Positions 1-7,707 of a stretch of 16,788 nt of DNA are shown here, in pieces. Origin of the DNA: Streptosporangiaceae bacterium (GTDB lineage: Bacteria > Actinomycetota > Actinomycetes > Streptosporangiales > Streptosporangiaceae); contig JASHOI010000235.1 in the NCBI GenBank assembly GCA_030041195.1, positions 1 to 16,788 of the forward strand, written 5' to 3'. The notes under the pieces are model-generated. The model made no database searches. It was not told the origin of the DNA and was given only the letters and a program-made list of their open reading frames with translations. The first letter of the stretch is position 1, and the number at the start of each line of letters is the position of its first letter. The position numbers were made by a program, and so were the translations under genes.

Positions 1-173
1 CGGTTGGCGAGCGTGATAAGGCGGATATTGGGGTCGACGGCCATGATCCCCCTGGCCACATCCTGGTCGGCGAGGAAGCTGTGGCTGCCGCCGAGCAAGT
101 AGTCGTACACCCGGGCCGCGTTGGCCCGCTTGGTGTCGACGCCAGGAGGGACCCAGCTCAGGTCCTCGGTCAT
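1..173 (-). CDS. SAM-dependent methyltransferase, DUF574 family (partial, N-terminus only)
   Basis: This is the first ~57 codons of a minus-strand gene that runs off the left edge of the window. The start is the ATG at 173-171. The visible protein begins MTEDLSWVPPGVDTKRANAA and continues with RVYDYLLGGSHSFLADQD, which is nearly identical to the N-terminus of the gene just upstream on the same strand (170-982). Proteins of this actinobacterial family (DUF574, Methyltransf_19) are predicted Rossmann-fold SAM methyltransferases of about 270 residues. Their substrates are generally unknown, and the SAM-binding motif would lie outside the window. The start codon overlaps the stop of the upstream paralogue as ATGA and no ribosome binding site is evident, so translation is probably coupled. 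The pair looks like a tandem duplication. The family call is firm; whether the gene is intact cannot be seen. Confidence 0.85.
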   Translation of the reverse strand, partial: MTEDLSWVPPGVDTKRANAARVYDYLLGGSHSFLADQDVARGIMAVDPNIRLITLAN

Positions 174-982
174 AGACGGCGCCCGACGCCGACGAGGCCC
201 CAGAACTTGCTCGGGTCCTCGGGGACGTCCTCGGGCGAGTCTGGCCGCCACTCCGCGATGTAGACGAGTCCCGGATCCACGAGTTCGAAGCCGTCGAAGA
301 ACCGCAGGATGTCGGCGCGCGGGCGGACGTGAGTGTTCACGGCGACGCCGGCGTTGTACACCTTCTCCGTAGCCTGCGCCACCGTGGGCTTGCTCTCGCT
401 GGTCCAGTGGCCCAGCACCAGGTAGCTGCCCGGCGCGAGCGCGTCCCGCAGCGTGGCCACGATCTGCCACGGGTCCTGGGCGTCGCTGATGAACGGCAGC
501 ACCATGTTCAGCAGCAGCCCGGCCGGCTGAGCAAAGTCGATCAGGCTGCGGACCGTGCCGTTCTCGAGAATCTTCCACGGTTCCCGCAGGTCAGCCTCGA
601 TCACCGCGGCGTCCGGGTTCCCCGTCAGGATGGCCCTGCTGTGCGCGACCGCGACGTCGTCGATGTCGGTGTAGACGACATGGGCACCCGCGCTGGCCTG
701 CTGCGCGATCTCGTGCACGCTGCCCTCGGTCGGGATGCCAGACCCGATGTCCAGGAACTGGCGGATCCCGTTCCCGGCCATAAAGCGAACGGCGCGGCCG
801 AGGAACGCACGGTTGGCCCGGGCGCCTTCGCGAGTGTTCGGCTCGATGGCCATGATCGCCCTGGCCACGTCCTGGTCGGCGAGGAAGTTGTGGCTGCCGC
901 CCAGCCAGTAGTCGTAGACCCGGGCCACGTTGGCGCGCTTGGTGTCGACGCCCGGCGGCACCCAGCTCAGATCATCAGTCAT
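170..982 (-). CDS. SAM-dependent methyltransferase, DUF574 family
   Basis: A complete 270-residue protein, the usual full length for the DUF574 / Methyltransf_19 family. The N-terminal family signature is visible at residues 6-38 (SWVPPGVDTKRANVARVYDY, then WLGGSHNFLADQD). The glycine-rich SAM-binding motif I is FLDIGSGIPT at about 76-85, followed by an acidic strand end (VVYTDIDD) that would contact the SAM ribose, and later VLGHW. The family is expanded in actinomycetes and lacks a generally known substrate. The ATG at 982 has no clear Shine-Dalgarno sequence, so the transcript may be leaderless or nearly so. The 3' end overlaps the start of a paralogue (1-173) by four bases (ATGA), giving a two-gene unit. 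It is divergent from the SpoIIE-type phosphatase at 1085. Family assignment is strong; the reaction product is unknown. Confidence 0.9.
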   Translation of the reverse strand: MTDDLSWVPPGVDTKRANVARVYDYWLGGSHNFLADQDVARAIMAIEPNTREGARANRAFLGRAVRFMAGNGIRQFLDIGSGIPTEGSVHEIAQQASAGAHVVYTDIDDVAVAHSRAILTGNPDAAVIEADLREPWKILENGTVRSLIDFAQPAGLLLNMVLPFISDAQDPWQIVATLRDALAPGSYLVLGHWTSESKPTVAQATEKVYNAGVAVNTHVRPRADILRFFDGFELVDPGLVYIAEWRPDSPEDVPEDPSKFWGLVGVGRRL

Positions 983-1084
983 CAGACAGTACCGTCAGGC
1001 CATAAGACAGATTCGTCCAGGCGACAAGTCGCATTTTGCAATTGCACGATTTTCAATGATACGGCCAATCAGGCGCCATATTCT
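983..1084. promoter_or_regulatory. divergent promoter region with 10-bp palindrome
   Basis: This 102-bp spacer between the methyltransferase (minus) and the phosphatase (plus) is clearly AT-richer than the flanking genes, as expected of a divergent promoter region. It holds a perfect palindrome TGCAATTGCA at 1037-1046, overlapping a -35-like TTGCAA (1036-1041). Neither flanking start codon has a good Shine-Dalgarno sequence. No convincing -35/-10 pair could be fixed on either strand, so the exact promoters remain unassigned. The palindrome as an operator is inference. Confidence 0.4.
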
Positions 1085-2815
1085 ATGGAGGCAGGACAAA
1101 AGGTCCCACGGCCATTGATGGTGGCCGCGCCCGGTGGTTCCCCTTTGTCGAGGCTGGTGCAGGTGGCAGTGGTGTCGGAGACGGCCAGGAACGAGTCGGC
1201 CGCGCTGCCGCGACGGCACGAACCGGATCTGGCCGACCTCACCGCGTTCACACTGGATCTCGACGGGCGGATCACGTCCTGGCCGGTGACGGCCACCCGG
1301 ATGTTCGGGCACGAGGCGCGCGCCGCTACCGGGAAAGACATCTGCGAGGTGCTGCTGACCGGGCCAGGCCAGCGTGGTCTGGTGAGCCGGGCACTGGCCG
1401 AGGTCGCGGCCGGGCGAGTGCACACCGCGACCGTGGCCGGCGGCTCCTTAGGCGCCGGCCGGTTCGCGATCCGCTGGGAGCCTCTGGACGCTCAGAGCGG
1501 CGGCACGCTGGTGATCGCGCAGCGTGCCTGGCCGCAGCCAACACCAAGCTGGCTTCGCGACGCGGCGGCCCGGATCGGCAGCAGCCTGGACCTCGTCGAG
1601 ACCGCGACCGAGGTCGCCGGGGCCGCCGTTCCGGGGTTCGCCGACGTCGCGATCATTTACGTCGCCGAACGCCTGGCGACCGCCGACGAGCTCACCTTGT
1701 CCCGGATGGCGCAAGGGGCGGTGGTTCGGCGGCTCGCCGGTCTGCACGCAAACCAGCCGGCAAGCGTCACCGACGAGATGTGGCGACCCGGCGAAGTGAT
1801 GGTGCTCGGCCCGGGCACTCCCGGCTTTCAGGTGATGGCCAGCGGCGCCCCGCTCCGTTTCGAGCGGTTCGACAGCGAGACGGTTCAGCTGCTCGCCCGC
1901 TATCCGGGCGCCACCGAGTTGGCGGCGAGTTACACGTCTTATCTGGCGATGCCGCTGATCGCCCGGGGCGTGGTCGTGGGGTGCGCGATCTTCGGGCGGG
2001 CGCCGGCCAGCCCGGCGTTCAACGAGGACGACATCGTGCTGGCAGGCGAGCTTGCCTCGCGCGCGGCGGTGTGCCTGGACAACGCGCGGCTGTACGACCG
2101 GGAGCGGCGCACCGCGCAGGCACTGCAGCGGGGCCTGCTGCCCGGCCGGACCCGGATACCGGACGGGCTGGAGGTCGCGCGCCGGTACCGGCCGGTCGGG
2201 AACAGCGTGGTCGGGGGCGACTGGCATGACGTCGTGCCGTTGCCGGGCGGCCGGGCGGCGCTGATCGTGGGTGACGCGATGGGCCACGGGCCGGAGGCGG
2301 CCGCGGTCATGGTGCAACTCCGCACGGCGGCGCACACCCTGGCGGACCTCGACCTGCCGCCCCAGACGCTGCTGCAGAAGCTGGACACGATGGCCGCCGG
2401 GCTCTCGTTCGCGCCATTCGCTGCTACCTGCGTCTACGCGGTCATAAACCCATCCAGCCGGTCCTGCGTGATAGCCCAGGCCGGCCACCAGCCGCCGGTG
2501 CTGGCGCTTGCGGACGGCACCACCGAGGTGCTGAACCTGCCGCCCGGTCTCCCGCTCGGCCTGGGCGAGAAGCGCTTCGAGGCCAGCCGGGTCAGCCTGC
2601 CGCCCGGAGCCGTGCTCGCCCTGTACACCGACGGGCTGGTCGAAGGGCGCAGTCGCACGCTCGACGTCGGCCTGGCCACGCTGCGCAGCTCGCTGGCCGC
2701 GGCACTGGCCGAGCCGTCCGCGTCGCTGCGCGCAGCCTGCCATAGGGTCACCGAGCTGCCGAACGAGGACGTCGAGGACGACCTGACCCTGGTGCTCGCG
2801 CGCATCCGGCCGTAA
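1085..2815 (+). CDS. PAS-GAF-SpoIIE type PP2C protein phosphatase
   Basis: A 576-residue serine/threonine phosphatase of the RsbU/SpoIIE kind. Such enzymes typically dephosphorylate anti-sigma-factor antagonists (STAS proteins) in partner-switching pathways. Domain order: a PAS-like domain at about 45-135 (FTLDLDGRITSWPVTATRMF), a GAF domain at about 150-325, and a PP2C/SpoIIE catalytic domain at about 355-575. The metal-binding aspartates are visible in GGDWHD (D379), VGDAMGHG (D397), ALYTDGLVEG and the C-terminal EDDLTLV (D565/D566). There is no anti-sigma HATPase domain and no membrane segment, so it should be cytosolic and sense signals through PAS/GAF. The reading frame is open far upstream, but that part is antisense to the methyltransferase. 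The ATG at 1085 lies just past that gene's start in the AT-rich spacer; an in-frame ATG at 1118 is an alternative. No STAS or anti-sigma partner is encoded nearby. It converges on the aminotransferase gene. Confidence 0.88.
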   Translation: MEAGQKVPRPLMVAAPGGSPLSRLVQVAVVSETARNESAALPRRHEPDLADLTAFTLDLDGRITSWPVTATRMFGHEARAATGKDICEVLLTGPGQRGLVSRALAEVAAGRVHTATVAGGSLGAGRFAIRWEPLDAQSGGTLVIAQRAWPQPTPSWLRDAAARIGSSLDLVETATEVAGAAVPGFADVAIIYVAERLATADELTLSRMAQGAVVRRLAGLHANQPASVTDEMWRPGEVMVLGPGTPGFQVMASGAPLRFERFDSETVQLLARYPGATELAASYTSYLAMPLIARGVVVGCAIFGRAPASPAFNEDDIVLAGELASRAAVCLDNARLYDRERRTAQALQRGLLPGRTRIPDGLEVARRYRPVGNSVVGGDWHDVVPLPGGRAALIVGDAMGHGPEAAAVMVQLRTAAHTLADLDLPPQTLLQKLDTMAAGLSFAPFAATCVYAVINPSSRSCVIAQAGHQPPVLALADGTTEVLNLPPGLPLGLGEKRFEASRVSLPPGAVLALYTDGLVEGRSRTLDVGLATLRSSLAAALAEPSASLRAACHRVTELPNEDVEDDLTLVLARIRP

Positions 2816-2868
2816 CCGGGCGGGCCAGCCCAAGCCGCGCCGTTCCCGGCCCACGCAAACAGTGTGGT

Positions 2869-2906
2869 GGGACCCACGCTGTTCAAACAGGAACAGCAAG
2901 GGTCCC
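2869..2906. terminator. strong two-part hairpin between convergent genes
   Basis: An outer stem GGGACCC (2869-2875) pairs with GGGTCCC (2900-2906). An inner stem GCTGTTC (2878-2884) pairs with GAACAGC (2891-2897) around the six-base loop AAACAG. The two stems are separated only by a 2x2 mismatch, so 14 of 16 positions pair. It lies between the convergent phosphatase stop (2815) and aminotransferase stop (2964), which suits a bidirectional terminator. There is no real T-tract, which is common in actinobacteria. A smaller palindrome CCGCTGCAGCGG at 2922-2933 lies closer to the aminotransferase end. Confidence 0.7.
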
Positions 2907-2963
2907 TTCACCTCATTGAAACCGCTGCAGCGGGGGCGCGCGAGGTTGGCGGGGCCGGGTGGG

Positions 2964-4151
2964 TTAGGCGGGGGCGGGGGTCTCGGCGAGGTTGGCGCGG
3001 ACCGCGTCGAGGGCCAGCTGGATGTTCTGCACCGAGTTCGCGTAGGAGAACCGCATGTAGCCCTCGCCGTACTTCCCGAACGCGGTGCCGGACAGCGCGG
3101 CGATCCCGGCGTCCTGCAGCAGCCGCGCCGCGAGCTCGCCGGACGATAGCCCGGTGCCGGTGACGTTCGGGAACACGTAGAACGCGCCCTGCGGCTGCAC
3201 GCACGTGATGCCGGGAATGGCGTTCAGGCCGGAAACGATCACATCGCGCCGCCGCCGGAACTCCGCCACCATCTTCTCAACCGGTTCCCACGGCCCGCCC
3301 AGCGCGGCCATCGCCGCGTACTGGCTGAACGCCGACGTGCACGACACCGAGTTGATCACCAGCCGGGTCACCGGCTCGACCAGAGCGGGCGGGAACACCC
3401 CGAAGCCCAGCCGCCAGCCGGTCATCGCGTACGTCTTGGACCACCCGTCCAGCAGGATCGTCCGGTCGGCCATCCCGTCGACCGACAGCACGCTCGCGTG
3501 CGGACCGGCGCCGTACCGGATCGCCCAGTACACCTCGTCGGACAGCACGATCAAGTCGTGCCGCATCGCGATGTCCGCGATCGCCTCGCAGTCCTTCTGG
3601 GTCAGCGCCGAGCCGCACGGGTTGTGCGGCGAGTTGATGATCAGCAGCTTCGTCCGGTCGGTGACCAGCCGCTCCAGCTCGGAGGTGTCGATGCGGAACT
3701 CGTTTTCCTCGCGCAGCGGGATCGGCACCCCGGTCGCGCCGGAGAACGCGGTGATCGACTCGTACATCGGGAAGCTCGGGTCCGGGTACAGCACCTCGTC
3801 GCCCTCGCCACAGAGCGCCATGATCGTGAAGAACATGATCGGCTTGGCGCCCGGCGTCACGATCACCCGGTCCGGCGTGACCCGCATCCGGTCGTTGCGT
3901 TCCAGGAAGTCGGCCACGGCCTCGCGCAGCGGCGGGATGCCCGGCGCCGGAACATAGTGCGTCTGCCCGGCCTGCAGCGCCTCGCAGGCGGCGTCGATGA
4001 TGTGCTGTGCGGTCGGGAAATCCGGCTCGCCGATCTCCAGGTGGATCACCGGCCGGCCGGTCGCCTCCATGGCCTTGGCCCGGGCCAGGACCTCGAAGGC
4101 GGATTCGGTGCCGAGCCTGCTCATGCGGTCTGCCAGCGTCATTGCCGTCAT
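2964..4151 (-). CDS. PLP-dependent class I/II aminotransferase (aspartate aminotransferase-like)
   Basis: A 395-residue fold-type I aminotransferase, normal length for this group. It would transfer an amino group between an amino acid (aspartate or an aromatic/branched one) and a 2-oxo acid, using pyridoxal phosphate, in the cytosol. Visible landmarks are HLEIGEPDFPT near the N-terminus, the PLP-ring contact region NSPHNPCG, the cofactor aspartate in LSDEVYW, the Schiff-base lysine in DGWSKTYAMTGWRLGFG (about K239), and the substrate carboxylate arginine in GYMRFSYAN near the C-terminus. These match subgroup I (AspC/thermophilic AspAT-like) enzymes, but the exact substrate cannot be read from sequence. 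I chose the ATG at 4151. The frame opens earlier with a GTG at 4202, and another ATG lies at 4142; none has a good Shine-Dalgarno sequence. The gene is divergent from the transketolase-like gene and no biosynthetic partner genes are adjacent. Confidence 0.9.
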   Translation of the reverse strand: MTAMTLADRMSRLGTESAFEVLARAKAMEATGRPVIHLEIGEPDFPTAQHIIDAACEALQAGQTHYVPAPGIPPLREAVADFLERNDRMRVTPDRVIVTPGAKPIMFFTIMALCGEGDEVLYPDPSFPMYESITAFSGATGVPIPLREENEFRIDTSELERLVTDRTKLLIINSPHNPCGSALTQKDCEAIADIAMRHDLIVLSDEVYWAIRYGAGPHASVLSVDGMADRTILLDGWSKTYAMTGWRLGFGVFPPALVEPVTRLVINSVSCTSAFSQYAAMAALGGPWEPVEKMVAEFRRRRDVIVSGLNAIPGITCVQPQGAFYVFPNVTGTGLSSGELAARLLQDAGIAALSGTAFGKYGEGYMRFSYANSVQNIQLALDAVRANLAETPAPA

Positions 4152-4292
4152 GGCCCCGATGATACGGCTGCGAATGATCGCCGGTAAGGGCGGTAGTTCC
4201 ACAGTGTGACCGGGTTTGGGCCGGCCCTTGCCGCGGGCCCGGCGACACGTCAGCCTTAGAATCCGTGAGGCACCGCAGGTGAGGGGGTTGGA

Positions 4293-6680
4293 GTGACACC
4301 CGACCGGTCAACGCTGATCGCTCGGTCCGGCAGCGAACTCGACGCCGCGCGGCTGTTCGCCGCGGCCGAGCCGGACTTCGCCCGCTACGAGATCGTCAAG
4401 GATCTCGTCGACGAGTGCATCGACCTCGCGCTGAACTACCGGCAGAGCGGGCACCCGGGCGGGTCCCGGTCCAAGGTGCACATGATGCTGGCGCTGCTGC
4501 TGTCCGGCGCGATGCGCTGGGACGTGCTCCGGCCGTGGCGCCGGTTCGGCGACCGGTTCGTGCTGTCGGCCGGGCACACGGTGCCGCTGGTCTACGCCAC
4601 GCTGGCGGTGCTCAACGAAGGCATGCGGGCCAGGCACCGGGCCACCGGTGAGCCCGAGTTCGCGTTCCCCGACGACGGCCGGTGGGCGCTGACCTGGGAA
4701 TGGCTGCTGAAGCTGCGCCGCCACGGCGGCCTGCCCGGGCACGCGGAGATGGAAGGCCGCACGCTGTTCCTGAAGTTCAACACCGGCCCGTCCGGGCACG
4801 GCATGCCGCCCGCAGCGGGCGAGGCGCTCAGCCTCAAGCTCGCCGGGGCCGGCCAGGTCAAGGTGTTCGTGTTCGAGGGCGAGGGCGGGCTCACCCCCGG
4901 CTCCGCGCACGAGACCAAGAACCTCGCCTGGGGCCTGGGCCTGGACAACCTGGTCTTCATGGTCGACTGGAACGACTTCGGGATCGACCCCCGGCCGGCC
5001 TCGAGCGTGGTCGCGGGCACCCCGGTCGACTGGTTCGCGCCGTACGGCTGGCGGGTCACCGGCACCGAACACGGCATGGACTGGGCCCCGGTCACCCAGA
5101 CGGTTCTCGACGCCGCCTGCGGCCCCAGCCCCGAAGGCAACGTGCCCACGATGGCCTGGTTCCGCACCCAGAAGGGCCGCGGCTACGGCAAGGTCGACGC
5201 GGCCAGCCACGGCACCGCCTGGCCAATGAACGCCGAGCAGTTCTGGGCCGTGCGCAAGCGGTTCATGGAGCGCTACGGCGTGCAGTACCAGGGCGTTGAC
5301 GAGCCCGCCCCGGCCGATCCACAGGCCGTGCAGGCTCAGGCCGAAGCGAACTTCCGCACCGCCATCAGCGTCCTTGAACGTGACGCCGACCTCGTGACCT
5401 GGCTGTCCGACCGGCTGGTCGCGATCGCGGGTTCGGTGCCGGACGAGGTCGATGACTTCCGTCTGGGCAAGCGCTCCGCCGAGGTGTTCGGCGACCGGCG
5501 GATCTTCGACGTCACGGCGTACCCGGACAGCATGTGGAAGAAGCCGGGCGAGAAGGCGCCGAACCGGGCGGGCCTTGCGGCGTGGGGATCGTACGTGAAC
5601 TCGCTCGCGCTGCGCGACTACGGCAGGCCGCTGTTCATCGCGGCCTCCGCCGACCTGGCCGAGTCCACCAACATCGCCGGGTTCGGGCAGGACTTCGACG
5701 GCTCGCCGGGCACCGGGTGGTACGAGCGCAACGAGAACCCGTACGCGGCGCTGCTGCCGACCGAGATCACCGAGTTCACCAACTCCGGCGTGGTGTGCGG
5801 GCTGGCCACGGTCAACCTGGCAGGCGACCCGTTCACGGAGTTCGACGGGTTCTGGGGCGCGTGCTCGACGTACGGGTCGTTCTCCTATCTCAAGTACGGG
5901 GAGATGCGGCTGTTCAGCCAGCTGGCCCAGGACTGCGAGCTCAAGGTCGGCAAGGTGCTGTGGATCGCCGGCCACTCCGGCCCGGAGACGGCCGAGGACT
6001 CACGCACCCACTTCGGCATCTTCTCGATCGGCGTGACCCAGCTGTTCCCGAACGGGCACGTGATCGACCTGCACCCGTGGGAGTACAACGAGGTGCCGGT
6101 GCTGCTCGGCGCGGCGTTCTCCACGGACACGCCGATCGTGGCGCTGCACCTGACCCGCCCGCCGGTGGAGATACCCGACCGGGAGGCGCTCGGCATCCCG
6201 TCGCACTTCGAGGCGGCGCGCGGCGCGTACGTGATGCGGCCGTACCGGCCCGGCCAGCCCCGCGGCGGGACCGTGTACGTGCGCGGAACCATGCCGACCC
6301 GGAACCTGGTCAGCGTGCTGCCGGAACTCGATGCCCGCGGCATCAACGTGAAGATCGTCGCCGCGGTGAGCCCGCAGCTTTTCGCCCTCCAGCCGGAGGA
6401 GTACCGGCGATCGGTGGTGGACCCGGCCGGGCGGCTGGACGCCATGGTGATCACCAACGGCGCGTTCAAGCTCATGCAGGACTGGGCGGACGACCCGCTG
6501 GTCCGGGAGTACTCGCTGTCGTCCGACTGGGACGACCGGTGGCGCACCGGCGGCTCGGTCGCTGAGGTCATCGAGGAGGCGCACCTCGACGAGGCGCACA
6601 TCCTGGCCGCGCTGCAGCGGTTCGCCGCCGAGCGGCCGGAGCGGCTGCGCCGGCTGCGGGAGCGCCTCGACTCCGCCTGA
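4293..6680 (+). CDS. transketolase-like thiamine diphosphate-dependent enzyme
   Basis: A 795-residue protein with the transketolase architecture: an N-terminal TPP-binding domain (about 25-340), a pyrimidine-binding domain (about 400-620) and a C-terminal transketolase domain (about 640-780). Transketolase-like features include NYRQSGHPGGSRSK (about 49-62), DRFVLSAGHTVPLVYA, FNTGPSGHGMPPAAGEALS, and the TPP/metal motif EGEGGLTPGSAHETKNLAWG followed by LDNLVFMVDWNDFGID. The canonical GDG of this motif is GEG here (G196-E197-G198), and the later Asn pair is N227-D228. The second half has WIAGHSGPETAEDSRTHFG and IDLHPWEYNEVPVLLGAAF, matching the region where classical enzymes read DGPTHQP. It is longer than typical transketolases (about 660-700) and lacks the phosphoketolase signatures I know. 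The start is GTG at 4293 with GAGGGGG at 4281-4287. It stands alone, with no transaldolase or other pentose-phosphate genes. Substrate unknown. Confidence 0.8.
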   Translation: MTPDRSTLIARSGSELDAARLFAAAEPDFARYEIVKDLVDECIDLALNYRQSGHPGGSRSKVHMMLALLLSGAMRWDVLRPWRRFGDRFVLSAGHTVPLVYATLAVLNEGMRARHRATGEPEFAFPDDGRWALTWEWLLKLRRHGGLPGHAEMEGRTLFLKFNTGPSGHGMPPAAGEALSLKLAGAGQVKVFVFEGEGGLTPGSAHETKNLAWGLGLDNLVFMVDWNDFGIDPRPASSVVAGTPVDWFAPYGWRVTGTEHGMDWAPVTQTVLDAACGPSPEGNVPTMAWFRTQKGRGYGKVDAASHGTAWPMNAEQFWAVRKRFMERYGVQYQGVDEPAPADPQAVQAQAEANFRTAISVLERDADLVTWLSDRLVAIAGSVPDEVDDFRLGKRSAEVFGDRRIFDVTAYPDSMWKKPGEKAPNRAGLAAWGSYVNSLALRDYGRPLFIAASADLAESTNIAGFGQDFDGSPGTGWYERNENPYAALLPTEITEFTNSGVVCGLATVNLAGDPFTEFDGFWGACSTYGSFSYLKYGEMRLFSQLAQDCELKVGKVLWIAGHSGPETAEDSRTHFGIFSIGVTQLFPNGHVIDLHPWEYNEVPVLLGAAFSTDTPIVALHLTRPPVEIPDREALGIPSHFEAARGAYVMRPYRPGQPRGGTVYVRGTMPTRNLVSVLPELDARGINVKIVAAVSPQLFALQPEEYRRSVVDPAGRLDAMVITNGAFKLMQDWADDPLVREYSLSSDWDDRWRTGGSVAEVIEEAHLDEAHILAALQRFAAERPERLRRLRERLDSA

Positions 6681-6810
6681 ACGGGGAGCAGGCACCCCCA
6701 CGCTGCCGGGGACCCGGCCCTCATCGGGTTGGGGTGGCTGGGCCATCGATATCCGGCTGGCTGCAAACGAGGCTTAGACCCGAATTCCCACACGCGGAAG
6801 GACGGGTCTG

Positions 6811-7707
6811 ATGGGTCAGCATGATTCGGGCGGGAACGGGCCTGCCCTGCAAACCGACCGGCTCGGCCGGCGTTACGGCCGGGTATGGGGACTGCGCGAC
6901 TGCACGCTCGAGGTGCCCGCCGGCCGGGTGGCCGGCCTGGTGGGCCCGAACGGCGCGGGCAAGACCACGCTGCTGGAAATGATCATCGGGCTGCTGGAGC
7001 CCACCGAGGGCCAGGTGTCGGTCTTCGGCGAGGCTTCGCGCGCCTACCAGGCGGCCACGCTGGCGCGGGTCGGCTACGTCGCCCAGGACCACCCGCTGTA
7101 CCGGGACTTCAGTGTCGCGGACATGTTCCACCTGGGCCGGGCGATGAACCCGGACTGGGATCAGGAACTGGCGCAGGCCCGGGTGAAGTCGCTGGGCATT
7201 CCGCTCAAGCGCAAGGTCAAGCAGCTGTCCGGCGGGCAGCGGGCCCAGGTCTCGCTGACAATGGCGCTGGCCAAGCGGGCGCCGCTGCTCGTGCTCGACG
7301 AGCCGGTCGCCAGCCTGGACCCGATCGCGCGGCTGGAGTTCATGCGGGAGGTGATGGCCGCGGCCGCTGAAACCGGCCTGACCGTCATCATCTCTTCGCA
7401 CGTGGTCTCCGAGCTGGAGCGGCTCTGTGACTGGCTGATCGTCCTGGCCGACGGGCACGTGCAGCTCGCCGGGCCGACCGACGACCTGATCGCCGCGCAC
7501 CGGCTGCTCACGATCCCCCGCGGGACCCCGGACGCCGGACTGCCCGGGCGCGTCATCAACCGCACCGACAGCGACGGGCTCCGCACCGTGCTGGTCCGCG
7601 TCGATCGCGCGAGCCTGCCGGTGGGAGGGCGCGCCGGATTGCAAGCCGGCCCGGCGAGCTTCGAGCAGGTCGTCATGGCCTACCTGACAAAGGGGGTAAC
7701 GAGATGA
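6811..7707 (+). CDS. ABC transporter ATP-binding protein
   Basis: A 298-residue nucleotide-binding subunit of an ABC-2 type exporter. Visible motifs in order: Walker A GPNGAGKTT (45-53, Lys51), Q-loop around YVAQDHPLYRDFS (90-101), ABC signature LSGGQ (139-143), Walker B LLVLDEP (159-165), D-loop ASLDP, and the switch histidine in IISSHVVSELE (H197). About 80 residues beyond the core form an accessory C-terminal domain. It works at the inner face of the membrane with the permease encoded immediately downstream, whose start overlaps this stop by four bases (ATGA). The ATG at 6811 has a good ribosome binding site, GGAAGGA at 6796-6802. Many actinobacterial pairs of this type are preceded by a GntR regulator; none is present here. 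The exported substrate cannot be predicted. Confidence 0.93.
   Translation: MGQHDSGGNGPALQTDRLGRRYGRVWGLRDCTLEVPAGRVAGLVGPNGAGKTTLLEMIIGLLEPTEGQVSVFGEASRAYQAATLARVGYVAQDHPLYRDFSVADMFHLGRAMNPDWDQELAQARVKSLGIPLKRKVKQLSGGQRAQVSLTMALAKRAPLLVLDEPVASLDPIARLEFMREVMAAAAETGLTVIISSHVVSELERLCDWLIVLADGHVQLAGPTDDLIAAHRLLTIPRGTPDAGLPGRVINRTDSDGLRTVLVRVDRASLPVGGRAGLQAGPASFEQVVMAYLTKGVTR

Noticed and set aside
329..1084. Upstream extension of the phosphatase reading frame (252 extra codons)
   Set aside because: It lies antisense to the methyltransferase gene and its translation is Arg/Val-rich shadow sequence; the PAS domain begins only after the ATG at 1085.
4257..4262. TAGAAT as -10 of a promoter for the transketolase-like gene
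   Set aside because: Good -10 likeness, but no -35 at 16-19 bases; not enough to list as a feature.
4308..5975. Long minus-strand open frame of 555 codons inside the transketolase-like gene
   Set aside because: It is an antisense shadow, common in very GC-rich genes; its translation shows no recognisable domain while the plus strand does.
6712..6729. Hairpin ACCCG/CGGGT after the transketolase-like gene as a terminator
   Set aside because: Only five base pairs with an eight-base loop and no T-tract; too weak to call.
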